Assembly (NCBI RefSeq): GCF_028622875.1
Contig: NZ_CP117709.1
Location: 5,273,001-5,337,000, forward strand
From: Streptomyces sp. MMBL 11-1
GTDB taxonomy: Bacteria; Actinomycetota; Actinomycetes; Streptomycetales; Streptomycetaceae
DNA length: 64,000 nucleotides
Direction: 5' to 3'
The first letter of the stretch is position 1. Each line of letters opens with the position of its first letter. The notes under the pieces were generated by a model, which was not told the origin of the DNA, searched no databases, and worked only from the letters and a program-made list of their open reading frames with translations. A program made the position numbers and the translations under genes. This document shows positions 8,651 to 16,566 of this stretch, one piece after another.

Positions 8651-8974
8651 TCATGCCTTTCTTGTTGGAAGTGCGGCCGAGTATTCCGGCTGAGTGAGCA
8701 TAACTTCCTTCATTTTTCGCCGGAAAAGAGCTGACGAGTGGCTTGAAAGGCTCCTGAATAAACTAGACGAATGGGTCATGATCCCACTTTTCGCCCAAGC
8801 GACACATGAGGTGGTGGCAAGTTGTACGGCCGTCCGGAGTCGAAGTTGATTCGTTATAAACGAGGGCTGCTCTCACTCTCCGAAGTCAACTGGTGATAGA
8901 TTCTCGGTCGCTCTGTATTCAGGTATGCAGTGCGAGCTCTGTCCTCGCCTCATGCCATCTGGAAGGAAATTCGG
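8651..8974. other. Divergent promoter region between two secreted-protein genes
   Basis: This 324-bp region is clearly less GC-rich than its surroundings and must hold promoters for both the leftward ALF-repeat gene and the rightward secreted protein gene. A TAAACT element near 8760 and a TATAAA-containing patch near 8855 could be -10 regions. A loose inverted repeat TTCCGGC...GCCGGAA spans about 8694-8728. No RNA gene was recognised. Confidence 0.4.
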
Positions 8975-9505
8975 TTGATATTTCGCGCGCGCGGAACGAT
9001 GGTTGTCGGTGCTGTCGCGGCCGTCACGGTCATGGCGGGTCTCTCCGCACTCGTTGTGGCCGAGGCTGCTCCGCAGAAGGTGCCCGGTGCTGCCCGGCAA
9101 GCTGCAGGCAGTGAATTCCCGTCCACGGTGGAGGACTTTGCATACCCGGGCGCGGAGAAGATCCTCCAGGAACAGGGCATCGAACTCCGGAAGGGCGATG
9201 GCGGCATCCTGCTCGCCGACTGTGCGGTCGCCAAGGATATTCAGGTCACGACGTCGGTGCGGCACCCCGGGCAGACCGAGCCGGGCAAGTACTGCTTCCA
9301 GGCGTCCGGCCCGGGATACCTCACGCTGGAGGTTCCCAAGGTCTTCAATATTCTCACCGGTGACGTCGCGGTCCAGGCCAAGTTGACTGCGGACGGTAAG
9401 ACGCAGGAGGTCGCTGTCCCCAAGAACGACATCGTGGGTGTCGGAGCCGGCGGAAACCCTCCAGGGACGCCCACCGTTCTCGTCGAGCTCCGCGTTGCCG
9501 GCTGA
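8975..9505 (+). CDS. Small secreted protein of unknown function
   Basis: A 176-residue protein with a signal peptide or anchor (hydrophobic MVVGAVAAVTVMAGLSALVVAEA). The TTG at 8975 is preferred because AAGGA lies 7 bases upstream. An ATG at 8999 or one at 8930 are alternatives. The mature region has two Cys residues (LADCAVAKD and GKYCFQASG) that could form a disulphide, and ends in a beta-rich segment (LTLEVPKVFNILTGD, VAVQAKLTADGKTQEVAVP). The gene is followed within about 70 bases by the FG-GAP pseudoprotease, so both are probably exported together. No family was recognised. Confidence 0.68.
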   Translation: MIFRARGTMVVGAVAAVTVMAGLSALVVAEAAPQKVPGAARQAAGSEFPSTVEDFAYPGAEKILQEQGIELRKGDGGILLADCAVAKDIQVTTSVRHPGQTEPGKYCFQASGPGYLTLEVPKVFNILTGDVAVQAKLTADGKTQEVAVPKNDIVGVGAGGNPPGTPTVLVELRVAG

Positions 9506-9577
9506 CCGGACGCTGTGCACCAGGGCGCCGATTCCCAGGAATCGGCGCTCCGCCATCACTGCCAGGGAGAGAAAAAA

Positions 9578-11083
9578 GTGAGGAAATCAGACGTGTCCGG
9601 AATGCGTGCACGAGCGGCATCGGCAGCGGCCCTCGCGGCAGTCGTCGCCACGGCCGGAATGCTTGCGGGCGGCTCCGCACAGGCTGTCGTGGGCTCCGCG
9701 GCCCCGGAAGCGGCGTACGGGTTCACGGCGAAGCTCGATATCGGAGAGGGGGAGCAGAGACGCTCCTGCTCCGGGACTCTGGTGGATGCCCAGTGGGTGC
9801 TCACCGCTGCCGCCTGTTTCGCCGAGGTTCCGAACGCGGGAACCGGTGTCACGCCCGGCAAGCCTCAGTGGAAGACCACCGCCACCATCGGCCGCGGTGC
9901 GAGCGGTCATGTGACCGAGGTGGTCGAACTCGTTCCCCGTGACGACCGTGACCTGGTCATGGCCCGGCTCTCGCAGCCGGCGACGGGCATGACCCCCTTG
10001 GCGCTGGCGACCACGCCTGCCGTAAGCGGTGAAACCCTTCAGGGAACGGGTTTCGGCCGTACCAAGACCGAGTGGGTGCCCGACGCGGCCCACAGCGCCT
10101 CGTTCAAGGTCGGCGACGTTGCCGGCGCGGATGTCGCCCTGGTCGGCGCGAGCGCCGATGACTCCCTGTGCAAGGGCGACACCGGGGCCCCCTTGGTGCG
10201 GCAGAACCAGGACGGCAGGACCGAACTTGTCGGCGTGGCCTCCCGCTCCTGGCAGGGTGGCTGCTTCGGTGAGAGCGAGACCCGCACCGGCGCGATCGCG
10301 GCACGTACGGATGACCTCGCTGAGTGGGTGCGTGCCACGGTCGAGAAGGTGTGGGCGCGGCAGTTGCACCTCGCCGACTTCAACGGTGACGGCAAGGCCG
10401 ACGCCATGACCGTCGATGCCATCGACGGTGGCCTGTACGTTCAGGCCGGCGACGGTGCGGGCCGGTTCGGGCCCCGCTACAAGGCCGGTTCTGGTTGGTA
10501 CACCATGCGTCTTCTGGCGGCAGCCGATTTCACCGGTGACAAGAAGGCCGATGTCCTCGCCGTCCAGACCAGCGGGAAGCTGTTCGTCTACCCGAGCGAT
10601 GGCGCGGGCGGCTTCGGTGCGGCCATCGAGGCCGGTTCGGGCTGGAGCGACATGCGCCTGCTGACCGCAGGTGACTTTACGGCTGATGGCAAGGCCGACG
10701 TTCTCGCCGTCCACAAGGACGGGAAGCTGTTCCTGTACCCCGGCGACGGCAAGGGGCGCTTCTCCGCTCCCTCCCAGGCCGGTTCCGGCTGGGGTGAGAT
10801 GCGTCTGATCGCAGCTGCGGACTTCACCGGTGACAAGAAGTCCGACGTTCTCGCCGTCCACAGCGGCGGCAAGCTGTTCGTGTACCCGGGCAGCGGCGTG
10901 GGCGGCTTCGGTTCAGCCATCGAGGCCGGTTCCGGCTGGAACAACATGAGCCTGATCGCGGCAGCCGACGTCACCGGCGACGGCCGCAGCGACATCCTCG
11001 CGATGAGCAACCGCGGCAAGCTGTTCGTCTATCCGGGCAACGGCAAGGGCGGCTTCAACCCGCCCATCGACTCGGGGGCCTGA
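9578..11083 (+). CDS. Secreted S1-type pseudoprotease fused to FG-GAP/VCBS repeats
   Basis: The 501-residue product starts at GTG 9578, with GGGAGAG upstream. It has a signal peptide ending near AQAVVG, a chymotrypsin-like domain (about 35-255) and five FG-GAP/VCBS repeats of about 55 residues (about 265-500). Each repeat holds a DxxGDxxxD-type calcium loop (DFNGDGKAD, DFTGDKKAD, DFTADGKAD and so on) and ends in GKLFVYPG. The protease domain is degenerate. The normal TAAHC is TAAAC, so the catalytic His is Ala. The catalytic Ser motif GDSGGP reads GDTGAP. The Asp region (RDLVMARL) is kept. It is therefore probably a non-enzymatic binding or scaffolding protein. The repeats are known elsewhere as adhesion beta-propellers. 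Confidence 0.88.
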   Translation: MRKSDVSGMRARAASAAALAAVVATAGMLAGGSAQAVVGSAAPEAAYGFTAKLDIGEGEQRRSCSGTLVDAQWVLTAAACFAEVPNAGTGVTPGKPQWKTTATIGRGASGHVTEVVELVPRDDRDLVMARLSQPATGMTPLALATTPAVSGETLQGTGFGRTKTEWVPDAAHSASFKVGDVAGADVALVGASADDSLCKGDTGAPLVRQNQDGRTELVGVASRSWQGGCFGESETRTGAIAARTDDLAEWVRATVEKVWARQLHLADFNGDGKADAMTVDAIDGGLYVQAGDGAGRFGPRYKAGSGWYTMRLLAAADFTGDKKADVLAVQTSGKLFVYPSDGAGGFGAAIEAGSGWSDMRLLTAGDFTADGKADVLAVHKDGKLFLYPGDGKGRFSAPSQAGSGWGEMRLIAAADFTGDKKSDVLAVHSGGKLFVYPGSGVGGFGSAIEAGSGWNNMSLIAAADVTGDGRSDILAMSNRGKLFVYPGNGKGGFNPPIDSGA

Positions 11084-11609
11084 CCTTCCCGCACCCCCGG
11101 AAGGCCGACAGTCCACGACGACGCCGGTTGGTCAATCCGGGCTCGTCCGTTTCGCCCCGTCGGATTCGTTCGACGGGGCGGAGTGGCTGGTGGGGTGCGT
11201 GCTCGTGATGTCTGCCCCACGGTGACCCCTGGCAGCGGCCCGCGTGTGGCGATGCTGCGGGGGTCGCTGTTGAGGACGCGACGCTGCTCCCGCTCGATGT
11301 GCCGCGTGTCACAGCAGCAGCCGCTCGGTCCCGGTGGAGTCGAGGGGGGCGGCACGAGCGCGCGGAGTCCGGCGGGTTCTTCGACGAGTGTGCCGAGTAC
11401 GTCGAACACGACGCCGTCGCTGTACAGGACGGGACGGCCGCCCGACACCCGCAGCTGGCCGTCGTGGACGGGGTGGGATGTCGCCGTGGAAGGTGTACGG
11501 GAACGAGGTCCTCGGCGTCTGAGCCGGCCCTCCGTGAACGCCCGGACGGCCCCTGGCCCCCGGCCCCCGGTGCGGGGGGACCTCCGCCGTCACGGTCATA
11601 ATCGGCCGT
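11084..11609. other. 526-bp gene-free stretch
   Basis: It starts with a hairpin terminator (11153-11180). Further on, the minus strand carries a short reading frame (about 11300-11448) whose translation (LYSDGVVFDVLGTLVEEP) looks protein-like but has no ribosome binding site and breaks into other frames. It could be a remnant of a lost gene. The last 80 bases should contain the promoter of the mannosyltransferase gene. Confidence 0.35.
11153..11180 (+). terminator. Hairpin terminator after the pseudoprotease gene
   Basis: A perfect 10-bp stem (CGCCCCGTCG at 11153-11162 with CGACGGGGCG at 11171-11180) and an 8-base AT-richer loop, 70 bases after the stop codon. Confidence 0.7.
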
Positions 11610-12809
11610 ATGTCCGACCACCAGCTCCGCACCAGGCCGCCCGCCGGCCCGGCCCCGGGCCTCCGTACCCCAGGGTCCCGGGCGGCCGCCGCGTTCCGGG
11701 CCGCCGTGCCCGCGCTCGCGGTCTACGCCGGCGCCCGGGCCCTGGGGCTCCTGGCCTTCTGGGCAGCCGCCTCGGCCGCCGGGAAGGACCCCCTGGGGCC
11801 GCTCAGCGGACGCTGGGACTCCGTCTGGTACCAGCGCATCGCCGAGAACGGCTACCGCTACACCGTCACCCTCCCGGACGGCTCGGTCCACTCCGACCTG
11901 GCGTTCTTCCCCCTGCTCCCGGCGCTGGAACGCGGTATCTCCGAGGTGACCCCGCTCACCCTCGGCGGCGCCGGACTCCTGGTCGCCTGGACGGCCGGAC
12001 TGCTGGCCGCCTGGGGCATCTACGCCGTCGGCGCCCAGCTGCGCGGACGGCGTACGGGCGTGGTGCTGGCCGCCCTGTGGGGGGTGTACCCGACGGCGTT
12101 CGTCCAGTCGATGGCGTACACCGAGACCCTCTTCACCGCGCTCGCCGCCTGGGCGCTGTACGCCGTCCTCCAGGGCCGCTGGATCGTGGCGGGCGCGCTC
12201 TGCGTCCTGGCGGGGCTCACCCGACCCACGGCGGCGGCGCTCATCGCGGCCCTGGCGATCACCGCCGCCGTCACGCTCGTACGGGAGTACCGCGACGAGC
12301 GCCGCGCCGGCCCGCTGCTGCGCCGCAACGCCCGGATGATCGCGGGCGTGGCACTCGCGCCGCTGGGCTGGCTCGCGTACGTGGTGTTCGTGGCCGTCCG
12401 CGAGAACAGCCCGTTCGCCTACTTCGACGTCCAGGCGCAGTGGGGCAACAACATCGACGGCGGGCGCGCGCTCGCCGCCTTCATCGCCGGACTCCCATGG
12501 CCCGCCGCCCTGGGCCTGTGCGCGGCGTTCGGGCTGCTGGGGTGGCTGGTCGTGCTGTGCGTACGGCAGCGGCAGCCGCTCCCGGTTCTCGTCTACGCCC
12601 TCACGATCGTCGTCATCTCGCTGATCGGCGCCGGGTACTTCGGCTCCCGGCCGCGCCTGATGATGCCCGCGTTCCCGCTGTTGCTCCCGCCCGCCGTCGC
12701 CCTGCTGCGGCTGCGTACGACCGGGCGGACGGCCACCGCCCTCGCCGTCCTCGCCTGCGCGTCCGCCGCGTACGGGGCCTGGACCCTGCTGGGCCCGGGA
12801 CCGCCGTAG
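11610..12809 (+). CDS. PIG-V-like membrane mannosyltransferase
   Basis: A 399-residue polytopic membrane protein with about ten hydrophobic helices. Near the N-terminus it has the GRWDSVWYQRIAENGY motif, with the conserved WDxxxY of GT-C type mannosyltransferases of the PIG-V/Gpi18-like family, followed by HSDLAFFPLLPAL in the first large extracellular loop (where the catalytic acid is expected). In actinobacteria such enzymes use polyprenyl-phosphate mannose to modify proteins or lipids outside the membrane. The ATG at 11610 has only a weak ribosome binding site. The acceptor is unknown. The neighbouring genes on the opposite strand are unrelated. Confidence 0.82.
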   Translation: MSDHQLRTRPPAGPAPGLRTPGSRAAAAFRAAVPALAVYAGARALGLLAFWAAASAAGKDPLGPLSGRWDSVWYQRIAENGYRYTVTLPDGSVHSDLAFFPLLPALERGISEVTPLTLGGAGLLVAWTAGLLAAWGIYAVGAQLRGRRTGVVLAALWGVYPTAFVQSMAYTETLFTALAAWALYAVLQGRWIVAGALCVLAGLTRPTAAALIAALAITAAVTLVREYRDERRAGPLLRRNARMIAGVALAPLGWLAYVVFVAVRENSPFAYFDVQAQWGNNIDGGRALAAFIAGLPWPAALGLCAAFGLLGWLVVLCVRQRQPLPVLVYALTIVVISLIGAGYFGSRPRLMMPAFPLLLPPAVALLRLRTTGRTATALAVLACASAAYGAWTLLGPGPP

Positions 12810-12872
12810 CCCAGTCCTGCGGCGTCGCGCAGTGCCGGGCCGCGCAGTGCCGTGCCGCGCCGCGCTGCGTTC

Positions 12873-13310
12873 TCAGGCTCCAGGACCTGACGGCCCGGAC
12901 GGCCCTGACGGCCCGGAGGCCCCCGGTGCCCCGGAGGCGGGGGCCGTCGCCCTCAGCTCCACCCTTACGCCCGGCCGCACCCCCCACCGCTCCATCGCCC
13001 CGGCCTCCGCCTCCACCACGTGCCGGGCCCGCGGCCGGGGCAGCCCGAGGCGTCCGGGCTTCATCGTGCGGACGGCAAGGACCGTGAACTTCCGGTCCAG
13101 GTACGCCACATCGATGGGGAACCGCATCCGGAAGGTGTGCACGCTCCCGCACGGGGTGAGCATCATCGCCCCCTCGATCCCGTCCCGCCCGAGCAGCCCC
13201 TTGCTGCGGGCCCGGTACGAGGCCGCTATTCGCAGCGGCACCTCCCGGGCCCCGGAGACCGTGTCGACCGTGAGCGTCCCGTCGCCATCGCGCCATGTCC
13301 TCATGGGCAC
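12873..13310 (-). CDS. DUF192 family protein
   Basis: A 145-residue protein matching the DUF192 pattern: YRARSKGLLGRDGIEGAMMLTPCGSVHTFRMRFPIDVAYLD. The usual family form is a short RARGLMGR segment, then a C/G-S-H-TFxMxFPIDV core. The function of the family is unknown. Members are found both as lipoproteins and, as here, without a signal peptide. The C-terminus ends in a GASGPSGPSGPSGPG repeat, encoded by imperfect 9-bp repeats. The GTG at 13310 and the ATG at 13304 are both possible starts. It is divergent from the prepilin peptidase gene with a 98-bp shared promoter region. Confidence 0.85.
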   Translation of the reverse strand: MPMRTWRDGDGTLTVDTVSGAREVPLRIAASYRARSKGLLGRDGIEGAMMLTPCGSVHTFRMRFPIDVAYLDRKFTVLAVRTMKPGRLGLPRPRARHVVEAEAGAMERWGVRPGVRVELRATAPASGAPGASGPSGPSGPSGPGA

Positions 13311-13408
13311 CGACCGTAGCCCTCGTCGGACGCGCCCGGGTCCGATACGGCCGCGCTTGGGCCCCCGGGCCCAAGACCCCTGTTCGCGCGGCCCATTAGG
13401 GTCGTCCC

Positions 13409-14500
13409 GTGGACGCCGCGCTGCTCGCCCTCGCCGCGGTCTGGGGTGCCGTCACCGGACTGCTGATCCCGCGTGCCGCCTACCGGTTCGCCGTCGAGCC
13501 CGAGGAGCCCTGGCGTACGGCATGCCCCGCCGGGCACCCGCTCACCGGCCCGGTCCGCGGCTGGCTCGGCCCGGCCCGATGCGCGCCCTGCGCCGCCGCC
13601 CCGGGAACGCTCCCCGAGCCGGACACCGGCCCCGAGCCGGACACCGGCCCCCCGCCGGACACCGCCCCCGCGCCCGACGCCGCCTCCACGCCGGACAACA
13701 CCGCCTCCATGCCCGACACTTCCGCCGGCCGACCGGGCACCGAACCAGCGGCCGGACCAGGGGCCGCCCCGGGCCCCGCCTCCGCCCCCGACCCCGGGCG
13801 GCCGGGCGCCGACCCTGGGGCGGCCCCAGCCGAAGCGATCCCCGGCACCGGAACACCGGTCCCCGGCACCGGAACACCGGTCCCCGGCACCGGAACACCG
13901 GTCCCCGGCACCGGAACACCGATCCCTGGCCCGTCCGCCTACGCCCCCGGCCGGACCGCCTACGCCCCCGGCGTCCTCGCCCCCCTGGTCACCGTGATCG
14001 CCTGTGTCGCGCTCGCCGCCGCCACCGGGGCCAGGCCCGAGCTGATCGGGTGGCTGGCGCTGACCCCCGTCGCCGTGCTCCTCGCCGTCGTCGACCGGCG
14101 GGTCCACCGGCTGCCCGACCCCCTGACCCTGCCCCTGGCGGCCGCGGCCGTCCTCCTGCTCGGCGGCGCCGCGCTGCTCCCCGGGCACGCCGGATCCTGG
14201 ACCTCCGGCCTGCTGGGCGGTCTGACGCTCGGCGGCTTCTACTTCCTGCTCTTCCTGATCAACCCGGACGGCATGGGCTTCGGCGATGTCAAGCTCGCCC
14301 TCGCCCTGGGCGTGGCCCTCGGCTGGTACGGCTGGACCGTGCTGTTCCTGGGCGGGTTCGCCGGATTCCTGTACGGGGCGGCGTACGGACTCGCCCTGGT
14401 GCTCCTGCGCCGGGCGGGGCGCCGTACCGGCATCCCGTTCGGCCCCTTCATGATCGGCGGGGCGCTGACCGGCCTGCTGCTCGGGGCCCTGGCCGGGTGA
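13409..14500 (+). CDS. A24 family prepilin peptidase with a long Pro/Thr-rich insert
   Basis: This 363-residue membrane aspartic protease cleaves type IV pilin-type leaders. The N-terminal segment has one hydrophobic helix and a CPAGH...CAPC pair resembling half of the zinc-binding tetracysteine motif of PilD-type enzymes. An unusual insert follows (about residues 70-195), made of PDTG- and PGTGTPV-type repeats and predicted to be disordered. The catalytic core follows with DRRVHRLPDPLT (first Asp) and GFGDVKLALALG, the GxGDxKL signature with the second Asp. Six or so helices form the core. It most likely processes the Flp pilin encoded at 468-698. The insert is encoded by four near-identical 21-bp units. 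Confidence 0.88.
   Translation: MDAALLALAAVWGAVTGLLIPRAAYRFAVEPEEPWRTACPAGHPLTGPVRGWLGPARCAPCAAAPGTLPEPDTGPEPDTGPPPDTAPAPDAASTPDNTASMPDTSAGRPGTEPAAGPGAAPGPASAPDPGRPGADPGAAPAEAIPGTGTPVPGTGTPVPGTGTPVPGTGTPIPGPSAYAPGRTAYAPGVLAPLVTVIACVALAAATGARPELIGWLALTPVAVLLAVVDRRVHRLPDPLTLPLAAAAVLLLGGAALLPGHAGSWTSGLLGGLTLGGFYFLLFLINPDGMGFGDVKLALALGVALGWYGWTVLFLGGFAGFLYGAAYGLALVLLRRAGRRTGIPFGPFMIGGALTGLLLGALAG
13840..13923 (+). repeat. Four tandem 21-bp units inside the prepilin peptidase gene
   Basis: Units start at 13840, 13861, 13882 and 13903. The first three are identical and the last differs at its end. Each encodes PGTGTPV, and being a multiple of three any copy-number change keeps the frame. A weaker PEPDTG repeat lies upstream around 13615-13660. 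Confidence 0.9.
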
Positions 14501-14639
14501 GTGCGCCCCCGGCCCCGGTCACGGGAGCACCTGCCCGCAGGTGCGCCCGCAGGCCCGCCCGCCAGGGCCGTGCGCGCCCGCGCCCGCGCGGGCGCGGAAT
14601 CCGTTCGCGCGCTCCGGGCCCGCCTGACACGATTCCCGT

Positions 14640-15449
14640 ATGTCCGAACCATCCGCACCCGCCTCCCTCCCCTTCGACTCCCCGGCCTCCCGCGACCGGT
14701 TCGAGGCCCTCGTCGCCGAGGCCGACGCCGTGTCCGTGGACGGATGGGACTTCTCGTGGCTTGAGGGGCGGGCCACCGAAGAGCGCCCCTCCTGGGGGTA
14801 CGCACGCGCGATGGCCGACCGGCTCGGCCGGGCCCACGCCGCTCTCGACCTCCAGACCGGGGGCGGCGAGGTCCTCGCCGCCGCGCCGAAGCTCCCGCCG
14901 GTCACCGTGGCCACGGAGGCCTGGCCGCCCAACATCGCCCGAGCCACCGCCCTCCTGCACCCGCTCGGAGCGGTCGTCGTCGCCGACGAGGACGAACCGC
15001 CGCTGCCCTTCGGGGACGCCGCCTTCGACCTCGTGGTCAGCCGCCATCCGGTCACCACGTGGTGGGAGGAGATCGCGCGGGTGCTCGCTCCCGGCGGCAC
15101 GTACTTCTCGCAGCAGGTCGGCCCGGCCAGCGTCTTCGAACTCGTCGAGTACTTCCTCGGCCCCCAGCCGCCCGAGGTCCGGCGCGGCCGGCACCCGGAG
15201 GACGCGCGGGCCGCCGCGACGGCGGCCGGACTCGACGTGGTGGACCTGCGCTCCGAGACCCTGCGCACCGAGTTCCACGACATCGGCGCGGTGGTCTACT
15301 TCCTGCGCAAGGTGATCTGGATGGTCCCCGGATTCACCGTCGAGCGGTATCGGCCCCAACTCGCCGCACTGCACCGGCAGATCGAGGCGGAGGGCCCGTT
15401 CCGCGCCCGTACCGCCCGGTTCCTCGTCGAGGCGCGCAAGCCCCGGTGA
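14640..15449 (+). CDS. Class I SAM-dependent methyltransferase
   Basis: A 269-residue protein with a Rossmann-type methyltransferase fold. Motif I is HAALDLQTGGGEVLA (about residues 66-80), followed by an acidic end of strand 2, PPLPFGDAAFDLVVSRHP (motif around strand 4) and VLAPGGTYFSQQVG (post-strand 5). The C-terminal YFLRKVIWMVPGFTVE region is typical of conserved actinobacterial members of this family with unknown substrate. It stands alone on the plus strand after the prepilin peptidase, with a weak ribosome binding site. The substrate cannot be deduced from the sequence. Confidence 0.82.
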   Translation: MSEPSAPASLPFDSPASRDRFEALVAEADAVSVDGWDFSWLEGRATEERPSWGYARAMADRLGRAHAALDLQTGGGEVLAAAPKLPPVTVATEAWPPNIARATALLHPLGAVVVADEDEPPLPFGDAAFDLVVSRHPVTTWWEEIARVLAPGGTYFSQQVGPASVFELVEYFLGPQPPEVRRGRHPEDARAAATAAGLDVVDLRSETLRTEFHDIGAVVYFLRKVIWMVPGFTVERYRPQLAALHRQIEAEGPFRARTARFLVEARKPR

Positions 15450-15597
15450 CGGCGGCCGTGGCCCGTCCGCCGGTCAACCTGCCTGTCCCGTACGCCAGTT
15501 CAGTGTTACCTCGGAGGCAACGGGATCGTGCGGGCGGCCGTCCTACTCGACGGGACGAACGCACAGCGAAGGGCACAGCGAAGGAGGGGGAGCGGTC

Positions 15598-16044
15598 ATG
15601 ACCGTGGAGAGGGGAGACTGCGTGGCGCCGGCCAGGCGCGCGCGGCACGGCAACGCCGACTGGCTCACGGGGGCCAGGATCACCGCCGTCCTCGGGGTCT
15701 ACTACCGGCCCGAGGGCCGGGCGGGCGAGCCTGAAGCCGTCGAGTTCGTCCTCTCGGACGACCAGTCCGTCCTGCTGACCTGTGCCTCCGACCGGACGCT
15801 GCACGTCACCCCGGGCGCCTGGCCGAGGCTGCCCGAGTGGTGCGTACCGGCGAGCCAGTGGCAGCACGCCCCGCCCGCCCTCCTCCCGCCGGTGCCGTAC
15901 GGGGGAGCGTGGACGGTCGTGGGCACCCAGGAGCTGAGGGATGCCGGAGGGGAGGTACTCCAGGCCGTCATCCGGTGCGAGGAAGGGAACTTCGTGGTGG
16001 TCGCCGGAGACACGATGGCGATCCGCTTCGACCCCCGCCCCTGA
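15598..16044 (+). CDS. Conserved-looking small protein of unknown function
   Basis: A 148-residue protein, start ATG 15598 with an excellent AAGGAGGGGGAG site upstream. It is soluble, with an alternating beta pattern (ITAVLGVYYRP, AVEFVLSDDQSVLLTCASD, EGNFVVVAGDTMAIRFD) and no signal peptide. Two central Trp residues and a PPVPYGGAW loop stand out. No family was recognised. The gene is followed by a 520-bp region holding a probable small RNA. Confidence 0.65.
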   Translation: MTVERGDCVAPARRARHGNADWLTGARITAVLGVYYRPEGRAGEPEAVEFVLSDDQSVLLTCASDRTLHVTPGAWPRLPEWCVPASQWQHAPPALLPPVPYGGAWTVVGTQELRDAGGEVLQAVIRCEEGNFVVVAGDTMAIRFDPRP

Positions 16045-16566
16045 CCCGCGCACCCGGACCCCTGACCCGCGCACCCGGGCCCCGTCCGCGAACGTGACCT
16101 CCTCGACCACCGCCCCCACCGCCGGCGCGGCGAACTGCTCGGCCGTTCGAGATCACTACACCTGGAGCCCTTGTGGACCAGTTTCCGGCGCTGCCGATCC
16201 CGGAGACGTCAAGCCGACGTCGTATCGCGCCCCCCCTGACAGCAAGGTCGAAATCGGGGCCTGTGCCGGGGCCGGTTCACGACGTCCGACGTGCGTTCGC
16301 CCGCCCTGCCCGGAACGCGGTCCGGCGAATCCGGAGCGTCATGGTGGAGTGGCGCGGCACGCGGCAGCACTTACGAAGGGTTATGGTGGAAACCCCCCCT
16401 CGGGCCGGTCCGTATCCCCCCCCCACGGACCGGCCCGTTTTTATGCGCCGACGTACGCGCCGACGTACGCCCCGCCGTCCGCCCCGCCGTCCGCTCCGGC
16501 GTCCGCCCCACCGTGCGGCCCCGGGCGCTCCCCTCCTCCTTGCGCGCGCGCCCCGTCGGGCCGACG
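16045..16566. other. 522-bp intergenic region holding a probable small RNA
   Basis: Directly after the stop of the preceding gene is a short direct repeat (CTGACCCGCGCACCCGG-type, two copies, 16041-16082). The region 16080-16340 contains nothing recognised. From about 16365 begins a structured RNA candidate ending in a strong hairpin with a T-run. The last 120 bases before the aldo/keto reductase stop are GTACGCCGAC-like repeats (about 16450-16510). Confidence 0.5.
16365..16441 (+). ncRNA. Candidate 6C small RNA
   Basis: The stretch contains two uninterrupted C-runs, 16393-16399 (7 C) and 16416-16424 (9 C). The second sits in the loop of a 12-bp perfect stem (GGGCCGGTCCGT at 16402-16413 with ACGGACCGGCCC at 16425-16436) followed directly by TTTTT. 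Upstream, GGGTT and AACCC can form a smaller hairpin around ATGGTGGA. Two hairpins with six or more cytosines are the defining features of the actinobacterial 6C RNA, a small RNA reported in Streptomyces to rise during sporulation. The boundaries are approximate. Confidence 0.68.

Noticed and set aside
11300..11448. Minus-strand reading frame with a protein-like stretch
   Set aside because: No start with a ribosome binding site, no continuation in one frame and no recognisable family. At most a gene remnant.
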